Notes: a model not told the origin generated them from the sequence alone. A stretch of DNA of 64,000 nucleotides from Candidatus Ozemobacteraceae bacterium (GCA_035373905.1 DAOSOK010000019.1:1-64000), one strand, 5' to 3'; shown: positions 24,672 to 33,775, numbered from the stretch's first letter. A program made the numbers and translations.

Positions 24672-25598
24672 TCAGTCGCCGGCTCTCCCAGCTGCCGACC
24701 GTTCATCATCGCCAGCGCTCTCGAAAAACGTCATTCCGGCGAGGAAAAGGAAGAAGAAGGCGATCGGAATGAAGAGGTGGAGAAGGCCCACGAGAGGCTG
24801 GACGAGTCGCGCCGGGGATGCGGGATCGGTGAGCAGCGTCGGCTCACGCGGGGCAAGAACGAGCGGCTGCGTCTCGGTTGCGGTCAGTTCCTTCCAGGCC
24901 TGCATCGTCACGGCTTCCTGGAGTCGGGCCGTGTCGATCATCAACATGCCCGCGAGACCGAGAAACGACGAGGAAGCCAGGTCGGCAACGCTGACCCTTT
25001 CCGGGTCGGGGCGAAACTCCTGGTCTTCCGGTTCGAAGCCTGACGTCACGAGGGCTCCCGTGCCGAACATGTTCTGCAGGGCGATGCGTTTGCGACTCAA
25101 CGCCTCGACGTTCACACCCAGTCGGTACCGCCGCTTTTCGAACTCGCGAGCGGAATAGATCCGGAGGTGTTCGAGCAGGCGTTTGGTGAAAGCGGTGAGG
25201 AAGGGGCGCACGCCCTCGTAGGTACCCTGCGTGAACTTGATTTCGGCCATGCCGGGGCTGAACATGCGGAACGACATGCCGGGCCGGACCTCGAGGTTGA
25301 GGCGGCGCAGGATCTTATCCCGCGGCTCGGAAGCAGGCCCCCAGCCGAGCGCCATCACGTCCGTCATGAAGGCATCGTCGTTGATGAGGCGGTCCCAGAC
25401 CTTGGCGAATCCGATCAGCGGCTCGCCGGCTGCCTCGCCGACGGTCACGACGTCGGTCGCCTCGTAGCCGCGGGGCGGATGGCGAAAAAACCAGATTTCG
25501 AGGATGACGGCCGCGGCAAGACACAGGAGCATCCATTTTCGATGCCTGCCGGCCGCCTCGCGCCAGTCGGCGATCACTGCGTTCATATCCGGATTCAT
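24672..25598 (-). CDS. Wzz-like polysaccharide chain-length determinant
   Basis: 308 residues. TM helix near the N-terminus (WMLLCLAAAVILEIWFF) and another near the C-terminus (LLHLFIPIAFFFLFLAGM). Between them is a long periplasmic helical domain with a proline-rich segment (PLVLAPREPTLLTDPASPARL) just before TM2, the Wzz/PCP layout. No tyrosine-kinase domain. It likely sets the length of the glycan polymerised by the neighbouring ligase-like protein. Confidence 0.8.
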   Translation of the reverse strand: MNPDMNAVIADWREAAGRHRKWMLLCLAAAVILEIWFFRHPPRGYEATDVVTVGEAAGEPLIGFAKVWDRLINDDAFMTDVMALGWGPASEPRDKILRRLNLEVRPGMSFRMFSPGMAEIKFTQGTYEGVRPFLTAFTKRLLEHLRIYSAREFEKRRYRLGVNVEALSRKRIALQNMFGTGALVTSGFEPEDQEFRPDPERVSVADLASSSFLGLAGMLMIDTARLQEAVTMQAWKELTATETQPLVLAPREPTLLTDPASPARLVQPLVGLLHLFIPIAFFFLFLAGMTFFESAGDDERSAAGRAGD

Positions 25599-25608
25599 GC
25601 TCGCTCCT

Positions 25609-26529
25609 TCAGTGGGTGGAAATGGTGATCAGGCCGTTCGAATGGATGATCGCGGCGACGGCGAGCGCCCAGAGGAGGATCGTCAGTTGCAGGGGCCTGT
25701 CGGCGAGCAGGAGTTCGGAGGGGTTGTCTCCGAGACTGCGGAGGTGGATCAGATACAGGTATCGGAAGATCCCGTAGACGACGATCGGCACGGTCAGCAC
25801 GAGGCCGTCCGTTCCGAATTTGGCCACGGTTTCCTGGCTCACAGTGTAGAGAGCGTAGCTCACCACGGTCGTCGCCGAAACGATCGAGATCATCTGGTCG
25901 ATGAACGCGGGGGTGTAGTCGGCAAGCGAGACGCGATGCCGGTCGGCGTTTTCCGTGAGCGTCACGAGCTCCTGGCGGCGTTTGGCGAGCGCGAGGAAGA
26001 GGGCCAGCATGAGCGTGCAGAGAAGGAGCCAATGAGATATATATATACCACTATCTATTCCCCGAAGAGAGCCCACGCCGGCCTGGGCGCGAAGAACGAA
26101 GCCGACGGCGATGCACAGGACATCGAGCAGAACGACGTGCTTGAGTTTCAGGCTGTAGGCGAGATTCAGGGCGAAGTAGGCGGCGGCCGAGCAGGCGAAC
26201 AGGCCGGAAAGCGCGAGCGAGCCGCCAAACGCGGCCGTGAGAAGAATCGCCAGCAGGATTTTTGCCTGAAATACCGTTACGAGGCCGGCGGCGATCGGCC
26301 GGCGACACTTCTCGGGATGCCGGCGATCGCGCTCGACATCGACGAGGTCGTTGATGATATAGACACACCCCGAGAGCAGGCAGAAGACGAAGAAGCCGCA
26401 GGTAGCCCAGAACCACGCGGCCGGCTGGAACAGGAGGGCCTTTTCCGAGAAAAGCAGACCCGCATAGAGAATAAGATTTTTCGACCACTGGCGGGGTCTG
26501 ACGCATGTGAGGACATCGGCGGCTTTCAT
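25609..26529 (-). CDS. UbiA-family prenyltransferase, probable decaprenyl-phosphate phosphoribosyltransferase
   Basis: 306 residues, about nine helices. The first Asp-rich motif is NDLVDVERDRRHPEKCRRP, the exact style of DPPR synthase (Rv3806c family); RPRQWSKNLILYAGLLF at the N-terminus also matches. It would transfer phosphoribose to polyprenyl phosphate, a lipid-linked precursor of arabinofuranose or ribofuranose. It lies upstream of wzz and the ligase in the same orientation, pointing to a furanose-containing surface glycan (inferred). A pronounced AT-rich island at 26034-26060 codes IDSGIYIS with three ATA codons. Confidence 0.85.
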   Translation of the reverse strand: MKAADVLTCVRPRQWSKNLILYAGLLFSEKALLFQPAAWFWATCGFFVFCLLSGCVYIINDLVDVERDRRHPEKCRRPIAAGLVTVFQAKILLAILLTAAFGGSLALSGLFACSAAAYFALNLAYSLKLKHVVLLDVLCIAVGFVLRAQAGVGSLRGIDSGIYISHWLLLCTLMLALFLALAKRRQELVTLTENADRHRVSLADYTPAFIDQMISIVSATTVVSYALYTVSQETVAKFGTDGLVLTVPIVVYGIFRYLYLIHLRSLGDNPSELLLADRPLQLTILLWALAVAAIIHSNGLITISTH

Positions 26530-26704
26530 AGGCGCACATTCTACCAGCGGTTCTTTTGTTTGGCCAGTTTGATGAACGCCCCTTCACCAGCGGCTATGGA
26601 GGCGGACTGAGTTCCGCCCCTGTGAGATATGCGCGCACTCATAGTTTTCCGTGGGCACAGCGTGGCTCCCGGGGGAGTTGACGTTGTGGTACACTGTCGA
26701 CTCG

Positions 26705-27835
26705 ATGTCAGAGCCGACACTTCTTCTCATTCATACCGCCTCTCGCGCACAGGTGCGATGCGGGTGCCTGGCGCGCGGGGCCGGCCGGCCGGCGCCGCTG
26801 GGTCTTTCGTGTCTTGCGGCCTCGTTTCCGGGACGGGCGGTCCTCCTCGATCTCCAGGAGAGGCTTCCCGAGCACACCGACATCCCCGAGTCGGGGGCGG
26901 AACCGTTCGCCGCCGTGGTCGTGGCGGCGGCGTTCGCTTGGCAACGGATCGACGCCGAGTTGATGCGGGACCGCCTGAGGGAGGTGCTTCCACAGGCGCG
27001 GCTGGTGCTCGGCGGTCCCCGAGCGACGGAACTGGGAACAGGCTGGGACGCCTCGATTCGCGGAACAGGCCGCGTCGCCTGCGAATGGCTCCTCAAGGAT
27101 CCTCGCGGCCTGAACGGCCCGAACGATACGCTGGAAGCGGATCTGCGAACGCCCCTGGCCGTTCCCGCCGCCCCGCTTGCCCAGGATGCCGGTTATGCGG
27201 CCGCCGCCGAAAAGGCCGTCTTCCTGCCGACCGTTTCCGTCCATCAACCCTGGCTCGGCCTGCTCGATCGAAGCGGGGAGTCCGCCGGTTCCCCGACGCG
27301 CGGCGACCTGACCGACCTCTTCCGGTGGCTGAGAAACTCCGGGTTCGGCGGCATCTCGCTGGAAACCCCGAACCTTCCCGGCAGCCGCGCGAACCAGATG
27401 ATCGACATCGGGAGCGAGCAGGGACTTCTGCTTTCTCTTCCGTTCGACCGCCCGGAAGATCTCGTTGCGGCGCGCCTGCGCGGCTCTCCGAACCTTGCGC
27501 GGGTCTGGCTTCGTCCCCCGTCCGGGAACCACGGCGTCATCCGTCCCTTCGTCGATGCCGGCAACGATCTTCGCTCGCACGGCATCTCGGTGGGCGTCCG
27601 TCTTCCCGTCGACATGCTGCCCGAAGACGCCGTTCCACTGCTGGCTATCGCGGACGACCTCTCCGTCGAGCATCCGGCCGCATGGCAGCAGCACCTGCTC
27701 AAGTCCCTCCTGACGACCTTTTACCGGCATCACGGGCGGCTCTGGCGAAACCTGCTGAAGATCAGAAGCGCCCATGATCTCGTTCGCACGCTCCGGGGAA
27801 TGTACGGTATCCTTGATCTGGTCCTCTCACGCTGA
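26705..27835 (+). CDS. B12-binding/radical-SAM-like protein lacking the FeS cysteines
   Basis: About 376 residues. The N-terminal part reads like the cobalamin-binding domain of B12-radical SAM enzymes (LGLSCLAASFPGRAVLLDLQ, ARLVLGGPRATELGTGW). The middle reads like their TIM barrel (LFRWLRNSGFGGISLETPN, DLRSHGISVGVRLPVDML), and the C-terminal helices (FYRHHGRLWRNLLK) resemble the same family. However there is no CxxxCxxC anywhere; the few Cys are all near the N-terminal half. It is probably a degenerate paralogue without SAM chemistry. Start is uncertain: the ATG at 26705 has no ribosome site but lies nine bases after an extended -10-like TGG-TACACT, so it may be leaderless. The aroQ gene follows 15 bases later. 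Confidence 0.6.
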   Translation: MSEPTLLLIHTASRAQVRCGCLARGAGRPAPLGLSCLAASFPGRAVLLDLQERLPEHTDIPESGAEPFAAVVVAAAFAWQRIDAELMRDRLREVLPQARLVLGGPRATELGTGWDASIRGTGRVACEWLLKDPRGLNGPNDTLEADLRTPLAVPAAPLAQDAGYAAAAEKAVFLPTVSVHQPWLGLLDRSGESAGSPTRGDLTDLFRWLRNSGFGGISLETPNLPGSRANQMIDIGSEQGLLLSLPFDRPEDLVAARLRGSPNLARVWLRPPSGNHGVIRPFVDAGNDLRSHGISVGVRLPVDMLPEDAVPLLAIADDLSVEHPAAWQQHLLKSLLTTFYRHHGRLWRNLLKIRSAHDLVRTLRGMYGILDLVLSR

Positions 27836-27850
27836 CCGGAGGTATATACT

Positions 27851-28291
27851 GTGAAATATATATTGATCGTGAACGGTCCGAACATGAATCTGCTGGGGAA
27901 ACGGGAGCCGGAGATCTACGGTTCCGCCGGCCTCGCCGATCTCGAGGCGCGGCTCACCGCCGAAGCGGCGTCCCTCGGCTGCGGCATCGAATCGTTCCAG
28001 TCGAACCACGAAGGCGCCATCATCGACAGGCTTCAGGCGGCGATGGAGCCCGGCCGTTTCGCCGGCGTCATTCTCAACCCGGGCGGCCTGACCCACACGA
28101 GCGTCTCGATTCGTGACTGCGTCGCCGCACTCCCGGTGCCGACGATCGAAGTCCACCTGAGCAACATCTTCGCCCGCGAGGAGTTCCGGGGCCGGTCGAT
28201 GATCGCACCGGTCTGCGCCGGGGTCATCACCGGCCTCGGTTTCGACGGGTATCTTCTGGCGCTTCGCCATCTCGCATCGCGGGCATCATGA
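27851..28291 (+). CDS. aroQ: 3-dehydroquinate dehydratase, type II
   Basis: 146 residues. Dehydrates 3-dehydroquinate to 3-dehydroshikimate in the shikimate pathway; type II enzymes are dodecamers. Motifs: NGPNMNLLGKREPEIYG with catalytic Tyr23, NPGGLTHTSVSIRDC, and EVHLSNIFAREEFR with the catalytic His. The start is GTG, set by GGAGG eight bases upstream. The ribosome-site region and first codons form an AT-rich island (TATATACTGTGAAATATATA). The stop overlaps the U32 start by four bases. Confidence 0.95.
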   Translation: MKYILIVNGPNMNLLGKREPEIYGSAGLADLEARLTAEAASLGCGIESFQSNHEGAIIDRLQAAMEPGRFAGVILNPGGLTHTSVSIRDCVAALPVPTIEVHLSNIFAREEFRGRSMIAPVCAGVITGLGFDGYLLALRHLASRAS

Positions 28292-30558
28292 CGTCTCCCG
28301 GCCGCATCGAACTTCTCGCCCCCGCCGGCGACCAAAGCTGCCTCAAGGCGGCGCTCCTGGCCGGGGCCGACGCCGTCTACCTCGCCGGAAAGCGGTTCGG
28401 CGCGCGCGCGTTCGCCCCGAACTTCGACGATGCGGCCCTGCGGTGGGCGCGCAACGTCACGGCGTCGTTGAAGCGAAAACTCTATATCACATTGAATACG
28501 ATCGTCTTCGACCACGAGAGGCATCTCCTCGAACAGGCGCTCGACTACTACGAAGTTCTCCAGCCGGACGCCCTGATCATCCAGGATCTCGGCGTTGCGT
28601 CGCTCCTGGCGAGGCGAGGCAGCACGATCCCGCGCCATCTGAGCACCCAAGCCGCCTGGAACGGCACGGGCGGGTTCGATCTTCTTCGGCGTCTCGGCAT
28701 CACCCGCATCATCCTGCCGCGCGAGTCCTCGCTCGAAGAGATCAGGGAGCTGGCGGGCCGCCTTCCCTTCGAGATCGAGACGTTCGTCCACGGGGCGATG
28801 TGCTACAGCATCTCGGGGCGCTGCTTCTGGAGCGCCGCTCTCGGAACCCGTTCGGGCAATCGCGGCACCTGCGCCCAGCCCTGCAGGAAGGCCTATGCGG
28901 CCGGCGAGGGAAAGCCGGGTGACTGGCTTTTCAGCCCGCGTGACCTGCGACTGCTCGAAGCCATGCCCGAACTCGCCCGCGCCGGCATTGCCTCGCTCAA
29001 GATCGAAGGGCGGATGAAAGGGCCGGATTACGTCTACAGCGTCGTTTCTGCGTACCGTCGGGTCCTCGACGGCGAAACACCGGGCGCCGAACACGCCGCC
29101 GCCCTTTCGGAGGTGTTCAGCCGGCCGTTCCATCAGGGGTTTCTTCGCGGGGTGCCGTCGAAGGAGTGGAACACCCCCGAGCAGCCCGGCCGCGAAGCCC
29201 AGACGGTCGGCCGGATCGTCGGCCCGGCAAAGGGCGGGCTCGTCGAGATTGAACTGTCCGTCGTGATCCGACCCGGCGACGGCCTGTCCTGGGAGACTCC
29301 CGACGGCGGCCGGAGCGGCGCACGCATCACCTGGATGGAACCGGGCGGCAAGTCGAGCCACAAGCTCGTCCGAGGTCTCCCCGCCGGGCTTCCGGCCGGC
29401 ACGATCCTCCGCCGTACCGACGCGGCGCATGACGCCCCCTGGCTCAAAGGCTGGAACAGAGACTGGGAGCGATATCCGATCGACCTCTTCTGGTCGGGGC
29501 ACGAGGGGCAGCCTCTCGCCGTCGAGACGGTCGTCAACGGCCGTCCCGTCCGGTTTCAGACCGAGTCGCCCCTCACGCACGCCGTGGGGGGGCGCGGGCT
29601 CGAATCGGGGCCGCTGCTGCAGAAATTCGGCCTTCTGGGCGAAACGTTCGCGGCGCGACGTCATGTGACCAAAGCCCTCGACCCGGCCATGTTCATCCCC
29701 CCGGGCGATCTGAAGCGGCTGAAACGCAGTCTCGTCGAAGCCGTGACGAAACTCGCCTCTCTCCCTCCTCCAACCCATGTCACACGGGCCGGCACGACGG
29801 GGGCCATTTCCGTTCCTGCCGAACCGGCCACGCCCTCATCCCCGAAAACGCCCCCGATTCCGCGGGCCCAGCTGATGATCAGGCTGTTCAACCACGCCTT
29901 CCCGGTGCATCGCGACATCGGCCCAGACGCCTGGATCCTGCCTTTCGAAGATCGCCACGCCCTGCCGGACTCCCTCGATCCGTCGCGGATTACCTACTGG
30001 CTTGCGCCGGCCGCTTCATGGGATCGAGTCGACGCCCTCGAGCGCGAACTCGACCAACTGCCCGATCAGGAAATCCTCTGCATGGGCTGGGAAGCCTTCG
30101 AACTGGCGAAACGACTTCCGCGACATGCGTTCCGCCTCGACTGGTGCTTCAACGTTGCCAACACCCCCGGCTCGGAACTGCTCTCGGAGGAACGGATCGG
30201 CGTCACGGCGGCGCGGGAATGGCCGATTCAGCATCCGCCCGCGTCTTCCGGCATCACCTGGAGCATCGGGCACAATCCGCTCGTATCGATGAGCCGGTTC
30301 CCTCCCCTCGCGGAACGGCACCGCATCGTCACCAACCCGCACCGGGACAGATTTTTCCTTATGGACCTCGCTCCCGGCCTGACAGGGTTATTCCTGGTAT
30401 CGCCGATCACGACGTGGGTCGCGCCTCCGGGCCTCCGGTACCAGCTGGATATCGCCGTGGCCCCCCACGAAAGCCCCTTTCGCGTCCTCGGGGAAATGGA
30501 GCACGTCATCGCGTCGGCGCGCACGAGACTCGTTTCCCCCGTTCCGAAGCAGAGTTGA
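28288..30558 (+). CDS. Peptidase U32 family protein (RlhA/YhbU-like)
   Basis: 756 residues. The U32 core occupies roughly the first 280 residues: IELLAPAGDQSCLKAALLAGADAVY at the start, the signature ETFVHGAMCYSISGRC, and GTCAQPCRKAY with cysteines that may bind an FeS cluster. The C-terminal part is less conserved. Some U32 members (RlhA, TrhP) help hydroxylate 23S rRNA or tRNA using prephenate-derived steps, others act as collagenase-like proteases. Coupling to aroQ (ATGA overlap) fits the link between U32 hydroxylases and the shikimate pathway, but this is inference. A terminator follows. Confidence 0.87.
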   Translation: MTSPGRIELLAPAGDQSCLKAALLAGADAVYLAGKRFGARAFAPNFDDAALRWARNVTASLKRKLYITLNTIVFDHERHLLEQALDYYEVLQPDALIIQDLGVASLLARRGSTIPRHLSTQAAWNGTGGFDLLRRLGITRIILPRESSLEEIRELAGRLPFEIETFVHGAMCYSISGRCFWSAALGTRSGNRGTCAQPCRKAYAAGEGKPGDWLFSPRDLRLLEAMPELARAGIASLKIEGRMKGPDYVYSVVSAYRRVLDGETPGAEHAAALSEVFSRPFHQGFLRGVPSKEWNTPEQPGREAQTVGRIVGPAKGGLVEIELSVVIRPGDGLSWETPDGGRSGARITWMEPGGKSSHKLVRGLPAGLPAGTILRRTDAAHDAPWLKGWNRDWERYPIDLFWSGHEGQPLAVETVVNGRPVRFQTESPLTHAVGGRGLESGPLLQKFGLLGETFAARRHVTKALDPAMFIPPGDLKRLKRSLVEAVTKLASLPPPTHVTRAGTTGAISVPAEPATPSSPKTPPIPRAQLMIRLFNHAFPVHRDIGPDAWILPFEDRHALPDSLDPSRITYWLAPAASWDRVDALERELDQLPDQEILCMGWEAFELAKRLPRHAFRLDWCFNVANTPGSELLSEERIGVTAAREWPIQHPPASSGITWSIGHNPLVSMSRFPPLAERHRIVTNPHRDRFFLMDLAPGLTGLFLVSPITTWVAPPGLRYQLDIAVAPHESPFRVLGEMEHVIASARTRLVSPVPKQS

Positions 30559-30580
30559 TTCCTTCGAACCGAAAATGCGG

Positions 30581-30613
30581 AAGCGGGGCTTTCGCGGCCC
30601 CGCCTCTTTTTTT
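30581..30613 (+). terminator. Rho-independent terminator of the aroQ-U32 operon
   Basis: Stem GCGGGGC / GCCCCGC (30583-30589 and 30597-30603) followed by CTCTTTTTTT. Confidence 0.9.
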
Positions 30614-30637
30614 ATTCCAGTGCGTATAGAATACGTC

Positions 30638-31111
30638 TCAGACGGTCTCCGGTTGGTCGATGAAGGTTCGCTGGGTGGGCCTGACGGTCAGAACCGGACA
30701 GTCCGCCTGCCGGGTGACGGCGTAGGACGTATCGCCGAGCAGGGTCGTCAGGATGCCGGAGCGGCCATGGGCGCCGATGATGATCAGATCGATCCTGTTT
30801 TCAGCGGCATACTCAATAATATTCGCCGCTACATTTCCTCCGAGAACGGTCGTGACGATCGACAGATCCTTGTAGCCGTCGCCCACGAACTGACGCATCT
30901 GCTCGTGGATGTCCTGCTGGGGAATTCCTCCGGCGGCGGGGAGGGTCATCGGCAGTTCCAGAGGCATCGGCGCCATGAACTCCTCTTCGAAGACGTGGAG
31001 GAGATGGACTTCCGCGCCATACTGCCGCGCGAACGACGCGCCGTATTTCAGAGCAAGCCCCGAGCCGTCGGAAAAATCGACGGGAACGAGAATCCGCTTG
31101 AGATTGATCAC
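30638..31111 (-). CDS. Universal stress protein (UspA family)
   Basis: 157 residues. It opens KRILVPVDFSDGS and ends with IIIGAHGRSGILTTLLGDTS, matching the ATP-binding pattern GxxGx9G[ST] of the MJ0577-type Usp. PVLTVRP completes the fold. It probably senses or responds to energy stress through ATP binding. The TolB-like gene lies seven bases upstream. An AT-rich island lies at 30809-30838. Confidence 0.9.
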   Translation of the reverse strand: MINLKRILVPVDFSDGSGLALKYGASFARQYGAEVHLLHVFEEEFMAPMPLELPMTLPAAGGIPQQDIHEQMRQFVGDGYKDLSIVTTVLGGNVAANIIEYAAENRIDLIIIGAHGRSGILTTLLGDTSYAVTRQADCPVLTVRPTQRTFIDQPETV

Positions 31112-31118
31112 GACCCGC

Positions 31119-31967
31119 TCACTTCACCCAGAACGGCGTGCGACCCTGGGCGAGAATCTTGATATCGAGACCGTTCGTGCGGGCGATATGCACGTGATCG
31201 CCCTTTTCATAGGCGAGCCACCGGTCATCGGGGGCGACGGTCGGATACAGGCCGCTGAGAATCGGGCGATGCAGCTCCTTGGTGGTCAGATCGAGGGATT
31301 CAAGCTCGCTGCTGCCGTACCGGTCGGAGATGAAGACGAGATTCTTGCCGTCTTTCGTGAAGCACGGAAACGACTCGTTCACGCCTTTGGTATCGGTGAG
31401 GCGGATGATCCCCTGGGCCATCGTCGAGATCATGTACAGGTCGTTCGTGCCGTCGTCCGTAAGGACGGAAACGGCGATCCATTCACCGCTCGGCGACCAG
31501 TCGGCGGCCGTCACCCGGAGATCCTGGGAGATCTTGACCGCGGTTTTCTGTTCGATGCTGTAGGTATACAGGGCGGCGACGTTATCGCAGGTCGAGTACA
31601 TGATGAATTTTCCGTCGGGCGAGAAGCCCTCGAACGCGCTTCCCTCGAACAACTTTCTGATCTTCTTGCCGTCGCGGCTGAGGAGATAGACTTCGGAGCG
31701 CATGTCGGGCAGCTTGTTGGTAAAGCCGATCCAGCCGCTCGCTTCGCAGAGTTTTGGGAAAACGATGTTGGAGTAGGCCGGCGTGATGCGTTCTTTCCCC
31801 GTTCCGTCCGGGTTGATGAAGGCGAGATAGGTCTTCCCGGCCTCGGACGTATCGACGTACAGAATTTTGCCTTCGGGAGCCGGGCCATCGGCCGCCCACA
31901 CCCGGGGTGCGACGCAGAGAACCGCAGCGAGCAGCGACACGGCAACGCCGATCAAAAGCCTCTTCAT
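31119..31967 (-). CDS. Secreted TolB-like beta-propeller protein
   Basis: 282 residues. Signal peptide MKRLLIGVAVSLLAAVLCVAPRVWA, then repeated WD40/TolB-type blades: FEGFSPDGKFIMYST, ADWSPSGEWIAVSVLTDDG, PCFTKDGKNLVFISDRYG, PTVAPDDRWLAYEKG. There is no N-terminal TolB domain and no Pal/TolQRA gene nearby, so it is a stand-alone periplasmic propeller rather than TolB itself. Probably co-transcribed with the Usp gene. Confidence 0.8.
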   Translation of the reverse strand: MKRLLIGVAVSLLAAVLCVAPRVWAADGPAPEGKILYVDTSEAGKTYLAFINPDGTGKERITPAYSNIVFPKLCEASGWIGFTNKLPDMRSEVYLLSRDGKKIRKLFEGSAFEGFSPDGKFIMYSTCDNVAALYTYSIEQKTAVKISQDLRVTAADWSPSGEWIAVSVLTDDGTNDLYMISTMAQGIIRLTDTKGVNESFPCFTKDGKNLVFISDRYGSSELESLDLTTKELHRPILSGLYPTVAPDDRWLAYEKGDHVHIARTNGLDIKILAQGRTPFWVK

Positions 31968-31990
31968 GAACCCCTCCTGTTCCGGTCATC

Positions 31991-32022
31991 AAAAAAATCG
32001 GGCGAGGTTGCCCTCGCCCGTT
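31991..32022 (-). terminator. Rho-independent terminator after the LysM gene
   Basis: Stem CGGGCGAGG / CCTCGCCCG (32000-32008 and 32013-32021) with a TTGC loop, followed on the minus strand by ATTTTTTT. Confidence 0.9.
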
Positions 32023-32060
32023 GAGTATAAACGAATTCTTCCGTGAAGCCAACTGGCTTC

Positions 32061-33707
32061 TTACATGTTGAACAGTTTCTTCAGGGGCTCGAACGCATCG
32101 ACCTGTTCCTGCCGGTCCTTGATGATTGCCTTGGCTGTCTTGACGTCCTTCAGGAGCTGCTCGACCTCCTTGGCGTTCTTGGGATCATACTGGTCGATCT
32201 TGCCGAGCTTGGCTTCGAGATCCTTGATCTTGTCGTTGTTCGTCTTGATCTCGGCGGCGGCGGTGTCGGCCTTGCTCTTTGCCTGCCCGTAGACGTCCTT
32301 GAACTCGCCGTAGGCCTTTTCGAGACGCTCGCGCGCCTGCTCGACGCGTTTCGCGCTGGAGTTGATATCGTCGTCGAAGGGGTTCCACGCGTGGTTCGTG
32401 ACGTCCTGGGTGCGGACATTCTTTTCATGGGCGGCATGCGCAGTCCTGAGCTCACTCTCGAGATCGTTGAGGTTCTTCAGCGTGAGGAACTGCTCGAAGG
32501 GCGATGCCTTGAAGAACGTGGGAGGCATGAGCCTGATGGCGGACATGAGAGCCGAATGATAATCACTGCTCTTCCCGATCAGGTTGGCGATGCCAATTTC
32601 CTTGAGGTCTCTTTCGAAGTATTTGTTTGCAGCGACATCGGCGTCCTTCTTCGCCTGCTCGGCCTTCTTGGCCTCTTCAGCCTTTTTGGCCTCCTCAGCC
32701 TTCTTGGCTTCCTCGGCTTTTTTGGCCTCTTCGGCCTTCTTCGCCTCTTCGGTTTTCTTGGCATCGGCCGCCTTCTTGGCTTCCTCTGCCTTCTTCGCCT
32801 CTTCGGCCTTCTTGGCGTCGGCCGCCTTCTTGGCTTCCTCTCCCTTGGCCGCATCGGTCTTGCCGGCGGTTTCGTTGGTGATCGGCTTGCCGTCGCGCTT
32901 CACGAGCTTGACCTTCCCGTTTTCGATCGCCCAGATGTATCCCTCGGGGGGATTCAGGGCCATCCATTCGGGATCCGTCAGCAACTTGTTGTCGATCATC
33001 AGGCGAACGGTTTCAGGGGTGAGAGCCGTGACCGTTTTCTTACTGCTGAGGAGCATCCTGTTGAGGCCGTCGACGGCCTTCTGCAGACGGGCGATCTTCT
33101 GCTCGGTCGTGTATTCCGGAATGGCGACCGGAGGCTTGCCGGTCTGTCCGCTCTGAGTGGAATTTTGCGAGCCGCTCTGCGAGCCGGTTTGCGTCCCGGT
33201 CTGCGAACCGCTCTGCGTGGCGCTCTGGGTACCTCCCGGAGTCGTTGTCGTCGTCGCGGAAGAAGACGCCGTCGCCGGGGCCGGCGGGATAACGATCGTC
33301 AGGTTCCAGCCGTCGATGATAAGATCAGGGTTTTTGGCCAGCGACGGGTATTTCGACTTGTTGGCCTCGATGATCTCGCGATACCTGGAGCCATCGCCAA
33401 GATATTTTTCAGCAAGTCCCCATAACGTATCACCGGGCTTCACCGTGATCTTGACGGTTTTCGCCTTGGCCGGCTCAGCGGGCGCCTGCGTCTGCGTCGT
33501 GGTCGTCACGGCGCTCGTCGTCTGGGTCGGAGCGGCCGCTTCGACGACCGCGGGCTGGGACGGCGCCGCCGAGTCGTCGACGGCAGACCCGTCGATGACG
33601 ATGGTGCCGCCGGTCAAGGGGTTCGCTGCTCCGCTCGATTCGGCGCTCGCATGACCGCACAACAGGCCACAGAAAAGGACGACAACCAACGGGGAGATTC
33701 GTTTCAT
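32061..33707 (-). CDS. Secreted LysM protein with Lys/Ala/Glu repeat and coiled-coil tail
   Basis: 548 residues. A signal peptide (MKRISPLVVVLFCGLLCGHA) and a Thr/Ala/Pro-rich linker precede one LysM domain near residues 87-145 (KITVKPGDTLWGLAEKYLGDG, REIIEANKSKY), which binds peptidoglycan. A Ser/Gln/Thr/Gly-rich spacer follows. Then comes a TolA-like stretch of about 70 residues built from AKKAEEAKKAEE units, and a long alpha-helical C-terminus. A structural link between peptidoglycan and another envelope layer is likely. The ATG at 33707 has AGAGG eight bases upstream; a GTG three codons earlier does not fit. The promoter is listed separately. Confidence 0.82.
   Translation of the reverse strand: MKRISPLVVVLFCGLLCGHASAESSGAANPLTGGTIVIDGSAVDDSAAPSQPAVVEAAAPTQTTSAVTTTTQTQAPAEPAKAKTVKITVKPGDTLWGLAEKYLGDGSRYREIIEANKSKYPSLAKNPDLIIDGWNLTIVIPPAPATASSSATTTTTPGGTQSATQSGSQTGTQTGSQSGSQNSTQSGQTGKPPVAIPEYTTEQKIARLQKAVDGLNRMLLSSKKTVTALTPETVRLMIDNKLLTDPEWMALNPPEGYIWAIENGKVKLVKRDGKPITNETAGKTDAAKGEEAKKAADAKKAEEAKKAEEAKKAADAKKTEEAKKAEEAKKAEEAKKAEEAKKAEEAKKAEQAKKDADVAANKYFERDLKEIGIANLIGKSSDYHSALMSAIRLMPPTFFKASPFEQFLTLKNLNDLESELRTAHAAHEKNVRTQDVTNHAWNPFDDDINSSAKRVEQARERLEKAYGEFKDVYGQAKSKADTAAAEIKTNNDKIKDLEAKLGKIDQYDPKNAKEVEQLLKDVKTAKAIIKDRQEQVDAFEPLKKLFNM
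32640..32850 (-). repeat. In-frame tandem repeat coding KKAEEA units
   Basis: About 200 bases of imperfect 18-base units encoding Lys-Lys-Ala-Glu-Glu-Ala, with occasional KKAADA or KKTEEA variants. The copies differ mainly at third codon positions, so the repeat is old and kept at protein level. It predicts a long charged single helix like that of TolA. Confidence 0.8.
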
Positions 33708-33747
33708 CGCATACACCTCTCTCTTCCCGGATTACGATAATGTACAG

Positions 33748-33775
33748 ATTATACTGATTTTACGTCAGGTGTGAA
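33748..33775 (-). promoter_or_regulatory. Sigma-70-type promoter of the LysM gene
   Basis: On the minus strand TTCACA (33775-33770), a 16-base spacer and TATAAT (33753-33748), about 40 bases before the ATG. Confidence 0.7.

Noticed and set aside
26678..26695. TTGACG followed by TACACT as a normal promoter
   Set aside because: The spacer is only six bases. Only the extended -10 reading (TGG-TACACT) remains possible.
32640..32850. Tandem repeats that could be taken for a CRISPR-like array
   Set aside because: Units are about 18 bases, contiguous without spacers, in frame, and encode KKAEEA in a LysM protein.
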